Below, piece by piece: positions 19,311 through 61,364 of a stretch of DNA of 64,000 nucleotides. Source of the stretch: Aldrovandia affinis (taxonomy: Eukaryota; Chordata; Actinopteri; Notacanthiformes; Halosauridae); the NCBI GenBank assembly GCA_029706075.1, contig JAINUG010000033.1, positions 1,302,001 through 1,366,000 of the forward strand. Direction: 5' to 3'. The position numbers and the translations under genes were made by a program. The notes under the pieces are model-generated. The model was not told the DNA's origin. It saw only the letters and a list, made by a program, of their open reading frames with translations, and ran no database searches. Positions within the stretch are counted from its first letter, which is position 1. Every line of letters starts with the position of its first letter.

Positions 19311-20851
19311 ATTACATTTACATTTACATTTACATTTTAAGCATTTAGCAGACGCTCTTATCCAGAGCGACTTACAAGATGTGCATCAATACATGGTAGG
19401 AACAATCACAGTTAGCGCACGAGATCAGTGCAGGAATACAGCAATAGACATCATTGCAGGCATCTGCGTACCATACCTGTAACACCGGGAAGGAAAAGGT
19501 ATTTTACAATGTTTACAAAATGTACAATTTTTTATTTTTATTTATTTATTTATTTTTTAAATAAAGAGTATAGTGTTGAACAAGTAGACAGTGGTGAAGA
19601 CAATTTAGCTAGATGGACAGAGATCAGGGGTAGTGGAGTCTGAAGAGGTGGGTTTTGAGTGTCTTGCGGAAGATTGGAAGTGATTCCGCAGTCCTGACCA
19701 ATTGCGGGAGGTCGTTCCACCAACGAGGGACCAGGACAGAGAAGAGGCGAGACCGTGAGGAGCGGCTGCCAGGCGCCCGGAGGGATGGGGCAGTCAGTCT
19801 GCCAGCGGAGGCGGAGCGGAGAGGTCTGGACGGGGTGTAGGGCGTGATGAGTGACTGGAGGTATGGGGGAGCAGTACCTCTGGCCGCTTGAAAAGCAAGC
19901 ACCAGTGACTTGAATCTGATGCGTGCTGCGATGGGGAGCCAGTGCAGAGAGGAGAGTAGAGGGGTGACGTGGGTGAACTTCAGCTGGTTGAACACCAGGC
20001 GAGCAGCAGCGTTCTGGACTAGTTGCAGTGGCTTGATGGCACAGGCCGGAAGGCCTGCCAGCAAGGAGTTGCAGTAGTCCAGACGTGAGATCACCAGGGC
20101 CTGGACCAGGAGTTGAGTGGCCTCTTGGGTGAGGAACGGTCGGATCCTCCGGATGTTGTGGAGGGAGAAACGGCAGGTCCGAGTGATCGCTGCAATATGG
20201 CTCGAGAAGCACAGCTGGTTGTCCAGGGTTACCCCAAGACTCCTGGCAGACTGGGACGGAGACACTATGGAGCCTTCCACGGTGATTGATGCATCAATCA
20301 TCGGGGAGCCCTTCGCTGGGAGGAAGAGCAGCTCTGTCTTCCCCAGGTTCAGCTTCAGGTGGTGGGTGGACATCCATGCGGAGATGTCAGCCAGGCATGC
20401 AGAGATCCGTGCCGGGACCTGGGTATCAGATGGAGGGAAGGAGAGAAACAGTTGAGTGTCATCAGCATAACAGTGATAGGAAAAACCATGAGCAGAAATA
20501 ACAGAACCAAGTGACTTGGTGTACAGAGAAAATAGGACAGGGCCTAGCACCGAGCCCTGCGGGACACCGGTAGAGAGGATGCGGGGAGAGGAGAGGGATC
20601 CTCTCCAGGCCACCTGGTAGGACCGGTCAGCCAGGTAGGACTCAAACCATGTCAACACAGATCCAGAGATTCCCATCTCGACGAGAGATGAGAGCAGGAT
20701 CCGGTGGTCCACGGTGTCGAATGCCGCCGACAGGTCGAGGAGAAGGAGGACGGAGCTAAGGGATCGGGACTTAGCGATGTGAAGAGCCTCTGTGACCGCA
20801 AGGAGAGCAGTCTCTGTGGAGTGGCCTGCTCTGAACCCAGATTGGTTAGGA
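19311..20851 (-). mobile_element. 5'-truncated L2/CR1-group LINE with open RT frame
   Basis: The minus-strand LINE's 3' end is the (TTTACA)n run at 19311-19336, preceded in its sense by the common fish tail GTAAGTCGCTCTGGATAAGAGC. Its 5' end is truncated at 20851. A 6-bp AATAAC flank at 19305-19310 and 20852-20857 is consistent with a target duplication. It interrupts the Tc1 element, since the Tc1 sequence resumes at 20852 where the inverted right arm predicts. Confidence 0.88.
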
Positions 20852-20871
20852 AATAACCTGAAATGGTACAA
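19624..20871 (-). CDS. LINE reverse transcriptase, C-terminal ~410 residues, open frame
   Basis: The frame is uninterrupted. Motifs in order: QSGFRAGHSTETALLAV, motif A LLLDLSAAFDTVDH, motif B STGVPQGSVLGPVLFSLY, motif C CYADDTQLF, then the SAWMSTHHLKLNLGKTE thumb region and a C-terminal RLFSVLVPRWWNDLP block before the stop. Function in an intact LINE would be target-primed reverse transcription. The first six or seven residues (the nominal ATG at 20871) come from flanking Tc1 DNA, so the start is an artefact of 5' truncation; the endonuclease is absent. The open frame suggests a recent insertion. Confidence 0.85.
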   Translation of the reverse strand: MYHFRLFPNQSGFRAGHSTETALLAVTEALHIAKSRSLSSVLLLLDLSAAFDTVDHRILLSSLVEMGISGSVLTWFESYLADRSYQVAWRGSLSSPRILSTGVPQGSVLGPVLFSLYTKSLGSVISAHGFSYHCYADDTQLFLSFPPSDTQVPARISACLADISAWMSTHHLKLNLGKTELLFLPAKGSPMIDASITVEGSIVSPSQSARSLGVTLDNQLCFSSHIAAITRTCRFSLHNIRRIRPFLTQEATQLLVQALVISRLDYCNSLLAGLPACAIKPLQLVQNAAARLVFNQLKFTHVTPLLSSLHWLPIAARIRFKSLVLAFQAARGTAPPYLQSLITPYTPSRPLRSASAGRLTAPSLRAPGSRSSRSRLFSVLVPRWWNDLPQLVRTAESLPIFRKTLKTHLFRLHYP

Positions 20872-21119
20872 AGGTAAGCAGTAAACTGCCAGAGGTTAAA
20901 AAAAAAGTTTAGGTTACCAAAAACTGAAAAATTATGTAAATTTTTGGCCAGTAAGTAGTTTCCTACACCATCAAAAGGCACTTGGAAACTGGAGGAAACT
21001 CTGACAGGAAGAGGTCTGGCAGACCCAAAGCCACAACAAAATCAGAAGACAAGTTTCTGAGAGTCAACAGCTTGCGTGATAGGCGGCTCACAGGATAACA
21101 GCTTTAAGCACAGCTTAAC

Positions 21120-21480
21120 ACTGGTCAAAGTAAGAAAGTCTCAGTTTCAACTGTGAAGAGAAGACTTCGAGCTGCAGGTTTGACAGGTCAAGTGGCAGTA
21201 AGAAAGCCATTGCTAAGATGGCAAAATAAAAAAAGAAAAAAGAGGCTTGCCTGGGCCATGAAGCACCGCCAGTGGACTACTGAAGACTGGAAGAAGGTCT
21301 TATGGACTGATGAATCAAAATTTGAAATCTTGAAATTTTGAAAGGTTTTTGTAGGCCGTCGAGTAGGCGAAAGGATAGTTCCTCAGTGTGTGACACCAAC
21401 TGTCAAACATGGAGGAGGAAGCGTGATGGTCTGGGGCTCTTTTACTGGATCCAGAGTCTGCGACTTGCACAGAGTGACTG
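21120..21480 (+). pseudogene. Tc1-like transposase fragment
   Basis: The plus strand encodes STVKRRLRAAGLTGQVAVRK, then RQWTTEDWKKVLWTDESKF (first catalytic Asp in WTDESKF) and, after a stop near 21341, VTPTVKHGGGSVMVWGSF. The second Asp and the Glu region are deleted. Belongs to the element ending at 21701. Confidence 0.8.
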
Positions 21481-21711
21481 TTAACCCACGTTAACCCATT
21501 ACTTGTTCCCTGGAAAGGGCCTTTTTTTATAACTCTGAAATTTGCATTATTTTTCAGTTTTTGGTAATTAATTTTTTTTTTTACCTCTGGCAGTTTACTG
21601 CTTACCTTTGTACCATTTCATTTTATTCACTGGACTTGAACTGCTTAAATTTCAGTAAAAACTGGAAAATGGGGGTGTTCTAAATCTTTTGACCAGTAGT
21701 GTATATATATA

Positions 21712-22861
21712 TACTCAGTGGCCACTTTATTAGGTACACCTGTACACCTGCTTGTTAATGCAATTATTTAATCAGCCAATCATGTGGCAGCAACTCAATG
21801 CATGGGGAAGAAATGTGATCTAAGTGACTTTGACCATGGAATGATTGTTGGTGCCAGACGGGGTGGTGTGAGTATCTCAGAAACTGCTGATCTCATGGGA
21901 TTTTCATGCACAACAGTCTCTAGAGTTTACAGAGAATGGTGCGAAAAACAAAAAAGCAGTGAGCGGCAGTTCTGTGGGAAAAAATGCCTTGTTAATGAGA
22001 GAGGTCAGAGGAGAATGGCCAGATTGGTTCAAGCTGACAAGAAGGCGACAGTAACTCAAATAACCATGCGTTACAACAGTGGTATGCAGAAGAGTATCTC
22101 TGAACACGTCGAACCTTGAAGTGGATGGGCTGCAGCAGCAGAAGACCACACTGGGTCCCACTCCTGTCAACTAAGAACAGGAAAGTGAGGCTACAGTGGG
22201 CACAGGCTCACCAAAACTGGACAGTTGAAGATTGGAAAAACATCTCCTGGTCTGACAAATCTCGATTTCTGCTGCGACATGCAGATGGTAGGGTCAGAAT
22301 TTGGCATAAACAACATGAATCCATGCATCCATCCTGCCTTTTGTCAATGGTACAGGCTGGTGGTGGTGGTGTAATGGTGTGGGGAATGTTTTCTTGGCAC
22401 ACATTAGGCCCCTTAATACCAATTGAGCATCGTTTAAATGCCACAGCCTACCTGAGTCTTGTTTCTGACTATGTGCATCCCTTTATGGCCACAGTCTACC
22501 CATCTTCTAATGGCTACTTCCAGCAGGATAATGTGCCATGTCACAAAGCACACATCATCTCAAGCTGGTTCCACGAACATAACAATGAGTTCAGTGTACT
22601 CCAATGGCCTCCACAGTCACCAGATCTCAGTTCAATAGAGCACCTTTGGGATGTAGTAGAATGGGAGATTCGCAACATGAATGTGCAGCCGACAAATCTG
22701 CAGCAACTGCGTGATGTCATGTCAACATGGACCAGAATATCTGAGGAATGTTTCCAGCACCTTGTTGAATCCATGCCACAAAGGATTCAGGCTGTTCTGG
22801 GGGCAAAGGGGGGTCCTACCCAGTACTAGAAAGCTGTACCTAATAAAGTAGCCACTGAGTG
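21712..22861 (+). mobile_element. Near full-length Tc1-like transposon
   Basis: Left end ACTCAGTGGCCACTTTATTAG and right end CTAATAAAGTAGCCACTGAG are inverted copies, each flanked by TA within short (TA)n runs. It encodes a near-complete DDE transposase with one frame break. Only ten bases of TA repeat separate it from the Tc1 element ending at 21701. Confidence 0.9.
21784..22829 (+). pseudogene. Tc1/mariner transposase, one frame break
   Basis: The N-terminal frame 21784-22119 carries the paired helix-turn-helix (LSDFDHGMIVGARRGGVSIS, TTVSRVYREW). The second frame 22116-22829 carries the DDE core: [10 protein letters not shown] (first Asp), NGYFQQDNVPCHKA (second Asp), QSPDLSSIEHLWDVVE (Glu 34 residues later in the family), and the end LVESMPQRIQAVL...GGPTQY. 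The frames meet at about 22100-22119, where a small indel after the SISEH codons shifts frame. A cut-and-paste transposase that is probably inactive as read. The nominal start codon is GTG and the true start is unclear. Confidence 0.85.
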
Positions 22862-24552
22862 TATATATATATACAGTGTATATTTGTTGAAATATCTTAC
22901 TTTCTGCACTAGATTAAACTTTATCATGACCAATTGCCTGTGAGGAATGACTCGTTTTGCTAATTGGGAAAGCTTTGCAAAAAAATGCTTGCAAAGGTAC
23001 CATTTTGAATGGAAAACAGCAGTCACATTTCCTTGTATATCATCATAACCTAATATGGGATACAGTTATGTAGGTGCATGTCCCTCTTTTATTCATTGCA
23101 TATTACAACAATAGCCTGTTTGTGATAACACTCAATGATGCATAATCTGACCTTTCAACACTGCTCTAAATGTTCTGCACATTTTTTCTTAAGATTTATT
23201 TGAAGGCATGACCTCATGCAGACATCAAGTGAAGTGAGCTCTCTCTCTCAGAGTGATCACATGCTTCTGCCATGTATCATGGAAGTTTTTGGAGAACTGG
23301 ACGATTTGATGGACTTTATAGGGGAGTTAAAAGAGAGAGGGAAACTTGTGTTCTTGTGCACCTCTGTCTGCTAAACTCCCCTTAATCACATCCATGTGAT
23401 AGCCTCTGGCTCTTAAGTAATTGATATGTTGTTGTTTTTTTCTTTCATAGAAAGTAGTATAAAAATAGCAAGCCAGACTTTTAATCCAACCTTTATTTGG
23501 AAAGTCACAGGAATCTGTGACATAATTCGTGAATAAGAGCTGGATTGTGCTTTCATGTTGTAAAATAACTGGGTTTGTAAGCTTTCTTGATACCAGACAC
23601 AGAGTTGTTGATTGAGGTTGTAGATATATGCATGCATTACATTTTCATAATGCATTCTGAAATCAATAAGATGGTACACAGGTATTTTAAAGCATCAGTC
23701 TGATGTTTAAACATTATTGTCCTGCAATTTGCTTAACTGTATGAAGAAGGGGAAAAAATCCTCCATTTTATTATGGGTGTTGAAAGGCCTGTATGTTATC
23801 TTAAACACACTGTTAATTCTCCATATATTTCACCTCTGTGATCCATTGCAGTGCTGTGAATGGAAATTCAAGTTTGGAGAAGATTAACCTGTCTGTATTT
23901 TACAGGAGATATAGTCACAATACTGTATACTGTATACAGTATTTTGCTAACAAAGTACATCTCGTATCCTTACATCAATGACTAGATTATATGCGATTTT
24001 ATATCTACAAATCAAATCAGCCATGCCTTGTTCATTAGACAAGATGCAGAGAAGTCATCCCCGCAGTGACCCAGCATAGGCCCAACATCTGTTTCGTTTT
24101 TTCTGTACTGGGGTCAGTATGGGGCTGCCGGCTTCTCCCCTCTGCCCCACACCCCCTTTGTTTAAGCACCTGTCTGTGCCTCCCATCAGTGCAGTTTCTC
24201 AATAATGAAGTTTCACTTCTCCCACTATGACAAGCCCCGGCCTGCTCCACCACCCACTGGTAACCTTATGTTGCATGTTTCCAATCGTAAACAGTCAGAA
24301 AATGTAAAGCTACTGGACCGATTGCAGTGTATTTAGCAGAAGTTTAAATCTCAGTTTTAAACCATAGGACCACACAACTGTATTACAACTGGAACAGCTG
24401 CTTCTTATCTCACAGATCAAGAGTAGCTCTTCCAGTTGTAATGCAGTACTGTAGTCTAGAAATGTAAACCTGAGATCTATGTTAAGCATTAAATCATGTT
24501 CTAACTGGACAAGTGCAGTATAATACAATAATGTGAAAATAGATTATTTCTT

Positions 24553-24645
24553 AATTACATTACATTACATTACAGGCATTTGGCAGACGCTCTTATCCAG
24601 AGCAACGTACAACAAAGTGTAACCGTAGTCAACCCTTGCATGGGC
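24553..24645 (-). repeat. LINE/SINE 3' tail fragment
   Basis: (ATTAC)n followed by AGGCATTTGGCAGACGCTC and TTATCCAGAGC, the shared tail of fish L2 LINEs and V-type SINEs, in minus orientation and 5' truncated. Confidence 0.7.
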
Positions 24646-25210
24646 CTGGTAATAGCATGTCCTGAACTAATTACACATGAAAATGTGTGTGCAGCAGCCA
24701 ATTGGTTCAGAACACTTTAATGGAACAAACTAGTAGAAACTAAAGTACAAGGCACAGAAAGCAAATAACTGAAAGAGATTATCCCCTACAATGGCTGAGA
24801 TTTGAGAAAGACTTGGCACTAATAGCCAAACCCAATGCAAGTCATACATCTGCTGCTTAGATAGTTCTGGCAATCTGATTATTACTGTTGCTCTTCTTCT
24901 TCTTGTACTTATTATTATTATATAGGTGGGAGAAAGTTTTCATTTGATCTGTGTTGTATTCTAGATTTGGGGACTGCAGTATGCACACTGGCTAAAACCA
25001 CGGAAACAGCTCTCGCCTGTGTGGGGACACTAAATTAGTTGCATTAAATTAGTCTTGCTACATTTAGTATCGCGGAGTAATGGGGGATGGCGAGGTTTGG
25101 AACGGACTCTTCTGTCAGGTCTCGGAGTCTGGCTCACCACTCTCTGTGAGACTGGTATCCGCTGATGGGTTCTGTCTTTGTGCTGACCCGGCCTCTGTCT
25201 CTTATTTCAG

Positions 25211-25249
25211 AGTAATCAGGACAGTGCCCATGAGCAGCAGCGCGGCTAT
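25211..25249 (+). CDS. Candidate 13-codon cassette exon (possible jakmip2 alternative exon)
   Basis: Good acceptor (cggcctctgtctcttatttcag) and donor (gtaagc) enclose 39 bases, open in phase 0: SNQDSAHEQQRGY. All jakmip2 exon borders are phase 0, so it could follow the EEK-ending exon at 9831 in place of the hydrophobic terminal exon. No similarity recognised from memory. It may be a chance pair of splice sites. Confidence 0.3.
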
Positions 25250-26361
25250 GTAAGCGGTCACAGGGTCTTAAAAACGCAGCCCCTACATTTAGCGCGGAGG
25301 TGTTCTGTTAGGTGTCGCCGAAGGAGCTTGAAATAATTGTCCCAGGTGTGCGTCTGGACATTATTTGAGGTGCTGAAAAGACAGCGACTGCATACACCCC
25401 GGGCGTGGTACTAGCTTTAAATAAACAAACAAAACTGACCGGTTAATGAACTGTTAGCGGGTTTTTTTGTTCTGTGCTGTTAGGAATACATTATAACACA
25501 GGCATTTACCCTACATCTGCTAGTGCAAAACAAACAAGACACGTGTCAGACAGATGATGATAAGGACTGATATTAGCTTATTTGACGTACAGTGCTTGAA
25601 TTTATGTATTTACTTATTAATGAGCCACTGGACCTTACAGGGTATTCCTGCCATTGTAAGAAAAAGCTGACCTTTCAATGGGTGTCTTTTTTCTCCTCTC
25701 TCAATACAGAATATACAAATATGAACGTAAATATGTACACTATTTAGGGTCATAATTGATATGTGATATATATTGCATATATACGTTTAACTGTAAATAA
25801 ATAACAGCTTCTTTAGATTACGCTGAATAGGTTCTAATGCTCTCAGCAGGACCTTTCAACTTTTATTAATACTACATCGTGGCGTTCATGTGGAATTTAT
25901 TTTCATAAAATGTAAAATTGACCATTTTAAGCATTTCTGCATTTTGACATTGTTAAATTGTCTCCAGAATAACAAAGACTTATCCAGTACGATACAATTG
26001 CGTAGCCCATTAGTAAGCAAATAAAAGTGTTTACAACGTGAATGTCTGTCTTTAATAGTTAAAGTATTTAGTTTTTTGTACTTTCTGTACTGTTTCGGCC
26101 ATTTTTATATTAGCCAACGCTTTACCTTTAAAAGTTGTGTTGAAATCCTTTCAGATAATGAACCAGCCCAGAAACCGAATGAAAAAAATGTAACGCACTG
26201 ATGCTATCACTTTGTTGTCATGGGATCGAAGGCAGCACTGCCACCTCTGGTTTTCAGTTTCCACTCTTTCTGCCGCTGCGCGTGCTTCAGTAGAACGCTA
26301 TTTCCTCCGAACAATTAAAGGACTTATTTTGCTGCCTTTCTCTCTGTCCGAGCTAATGATA

Positions 26362-56520
<30,159 letters not shown>

Positions 56521-56540
56521 AGTGGGAAATGTTAAAACAG

Positions 56541-56571
56541 TAACAACAACAACAACAACAACAACAACAAA
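56541..56571 (+). repeat. (CAA)n microsatellite
   Basis: Ten CAA units just after the dpysl3 stop codon. Confidence 0.95.
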
Positions 56572-58695
56572 AACATACATACAAAAATAAATAAAACACA
56601 AAGCCACTGGGAACAGAGACATGATTGGTTAAAGTTTAAGTCAGACAAAACACTGAATCCTCACGACTGCTATCTGCTACAGCTTTAAAAGCCCAGTATT
56701 CCTTCTCCTCGGAAATCCCAGCTTAGGGCAGGGGAGCCAAAAACATCTCTAAAAAGTGTATTTTCGATAATTATTTGGTGGATGTTTGGGGTCATAAACA
56801 CTGTCAGGGTTCTACTCATTAATGAGCCAAAGTTAAACTTGTGTCCCTGAAGAATACACTGACCATTAAGTAACTTTATTACAGGGCAGAATAATTCGAA
56901 TAAATAATTTTTATAGCATCTCTGTTCATCCTCCTGTGCTGGAGCACAGCTATAAAACCATCAACTTCAAAGTACAACAGTTCAGATCGAATTAAGTTAT
57001 TTCCCTAAAGCAAGGCTTACATGATGGCATTGTGGAAAACGTTTTTAAGTTTCCCGCATTTCATAATTTCTCAGTAATTGTTTACGCACCTTAACACATG
57101 AACAGAGTTTGCTGAATATGAGACAGTAAAAATGAACAGTGACTCTGACCTATTTTGTATCATATTTGTTTCAGGATTTTGTTATGCTATGATTGAAAAC
57201 GTTGCAGGGTTTCTATTGAGCTCCCTGAATAAAATTCCTCTCATGGGTGCTTCAAAAATAAATGATCTCATATGCTTATTATGACATACAGTATATTAGT
57301 TTGCTTTAACTTAGGTAGTTGGTGAGATGATTCCTCTTTGTCTGCAAGTGTGCTTTCTGGGAAAAGGAATACTATTTCAGAATGTTGCTTTATTTTATTG
57401 TATTTTTTTAAATTATATTAAGCTTTCGATGTCTTACTAGTTTGCAATAGTCCATAGCAATGTTAACATGCAATACCATCAACCCTAGATAGATGGCAAT
57501 GTGAGTCAAAGGTAGATGTAATGTAGCTTTGTGAATGATGTTGTTGCTGTTTCCTTGGGTTGTGGAACCAGGAATATTTGATAGCGTAATAATTTAAAAA
57601 CAAGATAAAGCGTATCTGGTGTACAGATTTTGTACACTGTGAACATGCTGGTAGAAGAGGTTTTCATGTTTCTCAACGCGCTCTGTACTGGCTGCATTGT
57701 GGGTGATTGTTCTTTGCATTTGCTTGTTAATCTCAATCTTAAGCTTAATGCCTGTTCTAATCTTACATTTAGCAAACAATTTGGGAAAAGGAAATTCAGC
57801 CTTCACAAGAAAACTAAAGAAACAAACAAGAAATGAAAAAAAATATTTTCCTGCATATTGAACTTTGGCCATGCAATTGATATTAGGAACTAATGATATG
57901 GATATATGAATAAATTGATTAAAAAGGAACACCTGCTTTGAAATAACAGTAATATAACACTGACTTTTAATTTCCTTTTCTACTAATAAGCGCTGTCCTT
58001 TTGTTTACGTGATAAAACGCTGAGAATTACTTTCTGCCCTGCCACTATTCCATGAGGAGAGTGTGAGAGAAAAAGTGATCTGAACTGCTCAGGTGGTTCC
58101 ATTTCCCAGGCTTTCCATCAAAGCACACATTTAGCGCCAGAGCATCGAGTTTAGGCTCCATTTTGACAGACTTGATGGGAGCTAGCAGATTTCACATTAC
58201 ATCAAGCGGGGTGAGGGAAGGGGGGGGGGTCTAATATAATCACTAAAATAATCACAACCCTGAAGATGAGTCTGTTCACCATCCATCACCTGAAAAACAG
58301 CTCTTAATGTGTGGCTAAGGCTTGCCGATTCCACTGACATTCAGAAATCTTGTGGATGTCTCTCATCCTTATTACGGTTTATAAAAAGGGGAATAGAGGG
58401 ATTTTTTTGTATGTTTTTAGTGCTCAGTGATGAAAGGAAAGTATGGCATTGCTGGCTGGATGCTATTTTTAGCTATCCCAATCAACTGATGAAGAAACAT
58501 GAGGTCACATCCTTTTTTAAAACACAGCACAATGCTGTGTTTGTGAGCCATTGAAATGGTTGTTTTATTTATGTTATTTTGACAGTTTTTATCATTGTTT
58601 TTATGTTCTTTCTTTTTTTACTGTTGTATCAAGAACCCAGAAAATGGCAGGTCAAAAACCAATGAAGTGTTGAGTGGTTGTATGAATTTTTCCTG

Positions 58696-58701
58696 AATAA
58701 A
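58696..58701 (+). terminator. Poly(A) signal candidate, dpysl3
   Basis: AATAAA in ttcctgaataaacatgag, followed 20-30 bases later by GT-rich gagtggtcattgtttc, a typical cleavage context. Best-formed signal downstream of the gene. Confidence 0.55.
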
Positions 58702-59124
58702 CATGAGTTGCAATCCGAGTGGTCATTGTTTCTATTTTAAGAATGGGCAACATGGCTGAAATGAGTGCAGTTTATCCGGACAGTCACAGTGTGAATGTAA
58801 TGGTCCTTGCATCAGCTTTTGTTCACTGTGCAGTACTTTTTCTTGTTTTACAATGCGGTGTCTAGACTGGGGTAGAGATTCTAATTCAGTGATGAAAGAG
58901 CTTTTCCCGGATCAGAAAGCATCGACCACGAGATTCATGTAGATCTGATGGGGGGGGGAAAGCGGAGTAAAAAACAGATTCTGTTGGGACTGACTGGACA
59001 AAAAACTGTTTCAGTCAATGGGAACACCACCGAAGTGAGTGGGTGAATGTTTTTTAAAAAGTTGATATTCCTGCCAAAGTACTCTGCACGTATTGTTTGG
59101 ATATTGTCAGTTATGGCTCCAGAG

Positions 59125-59158
59125 GATTTGAAAGATCACATCCGTGATCTTTCAAATC
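59125..59158. repeat. Perfect 15-bp inverted repeat with 4-base loop
   Basis: GATTTGAAAGATCAC, loop ATCC, then the exact reverse complement. Neither flank extends the pairing. Confidence 0.9.
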
Positions 59159-61364
59159 ACGGTAGCAAAAAACTACGACAAAATTCAAATTCGCAGTACG
59201 AATGACACTTTGTCCACGGCCTTTTCACCGGTCACTGATGCTAATGTTACACTATCTAACATTATCTCAAAAAGCAGGGACGCTTGTCTCTACAGCTCGA
59301 CCAGAGATTGCAGTGGGTGGCTGCGTGAAAAACCAAGAGGTAGGATAACAAATAGAATAAAGAATTGAATGCTTGTAACCCAGCTATAGCCACGATTAAT
59401 ATTTTGCCTTTGTCAAACTAACTTGAACGATACACGATTCAATTTTGTTGATACAATTTAAGCTGGCTAGCACTAGCACGGTTTATTAGCAGTCAGTCAT
59501 CATGAAACATTATGCCTTGTACCTATCTTGCTAGCTTATCATTGGGTCCGTCCCAAAACCCGACCGGCACAATGCCGGTTTGTGCCGCTCGGGCGTTGTA
59601 TCCATTCCATTTCAATCCCGCACACAAAACGGCATGTGCTGCTTGTGCCGACCTGAACAGACTGTTTGCGAGCCAAGCAAACAAAGTACCACGTGTAGCC
59701 TACCCACAACATGGTAAACAATAGACACTGCTAAACATATATTTCACATGGCTTGGCATGGCTAAATCCAAATAGAAAAGTTATTGTGTTGTCTTTGCCA
59801 ACATTTGCAAGTTTCTCCACCCTTGCTGCTACACAACATGGGGAATGCCAGCATAATTAAATAAGCAGTGTAATGGCACACAAAATAGGCCTATTTATTA
59901 AAGTAAGCTCAATTAATAAAGTAAGACTTATTCAAATTAATAAAGGAAGACTATTTTGATAAAACCTCATTTTTATTTTTCCAGGGCCTGCTTCTTGGAT
60001 TTATTAATTTATTAATTCATTTTCGTCTGCAAAACCCCACTGTAAACACCGCCAACATGTCATTAAAATGTTCAACTTTTTTTCAGCCTGACCACTTTCA
60101 TCACTGCTAATTGTAAAATGTCTGGGAACATCAGTCCTCCAGAGGAGGAAAAGGGCTTTTAATTACTTGTGTTTGGACTGAGCATTACCCCTCAGGCACA
60201 CAAATTCATGTTTTTTTACCCATGATGCCCCAGTGTGTTCAATCTTAGTCTGCACTTGAGGGTGCCTGTTCAAAAAGAGGGGATCATCGTCATTCTGACA
60301 GCTGCCTGATTGGCTCAGGACACAGGGTACTTCCCATTACCAAGGTAATGCAATTATTCAGGGTGGATGTTTTCATAGAGTTCAAGGAGGCAATTATTAT
60401 ATAAGGTGATTCTAGGCTGAGTGCCAGCCTCATACATACCATTAGCCTTTTGGATTAAATGCCTGTATTTAGTTTGAAAGGCTAACATTTACTAGCATGC
60501 TGACACTGAGGTAAACATGAATCACCAGATTGATCTTGTGGGGCATGCACTGTATATCATTTAGATGGGTTCCAGACCCATTCCCAGTTAACTTTTAGTT
60601 AAAAAAATAATAAAATAAAAAAATTGCATCAGCCATCTCCTGAATAGCTGCTCTAACTGAAGAATGACTTTTATCAGAAAGCCAGCCACTCAAAATGTAT
60701 TTAGAGCCAGTCTAATCAAACCTAATTCACATCAGATGAGAATCAATTTAGATTAAATCACGTGAAAATACTTAACAAATAACTGCATATCATCAAACAG
60801 CATTAAACATAATTGTGACATTTCAAAATGCACTAGATGTCATTTGTCAATTATCAAATGTATGATAAGCCAATTCACAGGCATACAACAACACACAGTA
60901 TGTGTGTTCTTTACAAAATAAAGTAACTTTTTATTTTGTATAAACTTGCACACTGGTGAATCATCTTTTTTCTAAATGTCAAAGAAATAGCTAAAATATC
61001 AAATCACATAAATGATTGGACTAATTAAATAAGCTGTCCATGGCTGCCTCTGTCCTATATAGATATGCCTAATTAATAAAAGTAGGTTTAACTTGCTTGA
61101 CTTGACTTGCTTTTTTCCTAGTAGTGTTTTTTCACACTTCCTTTACCTGGGAGTCAGGTGTGAAGACACTCTGGCCAATCATTTGCATTAATTGTTCAAT
61201 TAACTACTTGAGAGAATGTAAACTCAGGACCAAATTTAGATTTGTGGGCCAGATTTGAGTAACCCTGTAGTAGTGCTTATTTTTTATTTTCTTGGCATAC
61301 CTTGAAACTGAGTTCCCTTCAAAGCCATTCTTAATTTGAAAAAAGACACGTGATCCATGTAGCC

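Larger units (their letters stand above)
19231..21701 (+). mobile_element. Tc1-like transposon split by a LINE insertion
   Basis: Ends CACTACCGGTCAAAAGTTTTAGAACACC and the inverted GGTGTTCTAAATCTTTTGACCAGTAGTG are flanked by TA. A second inverted zone (ACTGCCAGAGGT...GGTACAAAGG) is found on both sides. The LINE 19311-20851 is inserted inside. The transposase remnant at 21120-21480 stops before the second catalytic aspartate. Non-functional. Confidence 0.85.
22862..26361. other. Intergenic region upstream of dpysl3 long-form exon
   Basis: Holds a short LINE/SINE tail (24553-24645), a perfect short palindrome at 23919-23943 (AATACTGTATA arms, 3-base loop) and the candidate cassette exon 25211-25249. 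The last few hundred bases before 26362 probably include the long-form promoter and 5' UTR, but I see no TATA box or dense CpG cluster to define it. Confidence 0.5.
56521..58720 (+). other. dpysl3: dpysl3 3' untranslated region
   Basis: From the stop codon to the best poly(A) signal, about 2.2 kb. Includes a (CAA)n run at 56541-56571 and several earlier AATAAA or ATAAA sequences (near 56586, 57225, 57909) that could give shorter 3' ends. Confidence 0.55.
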
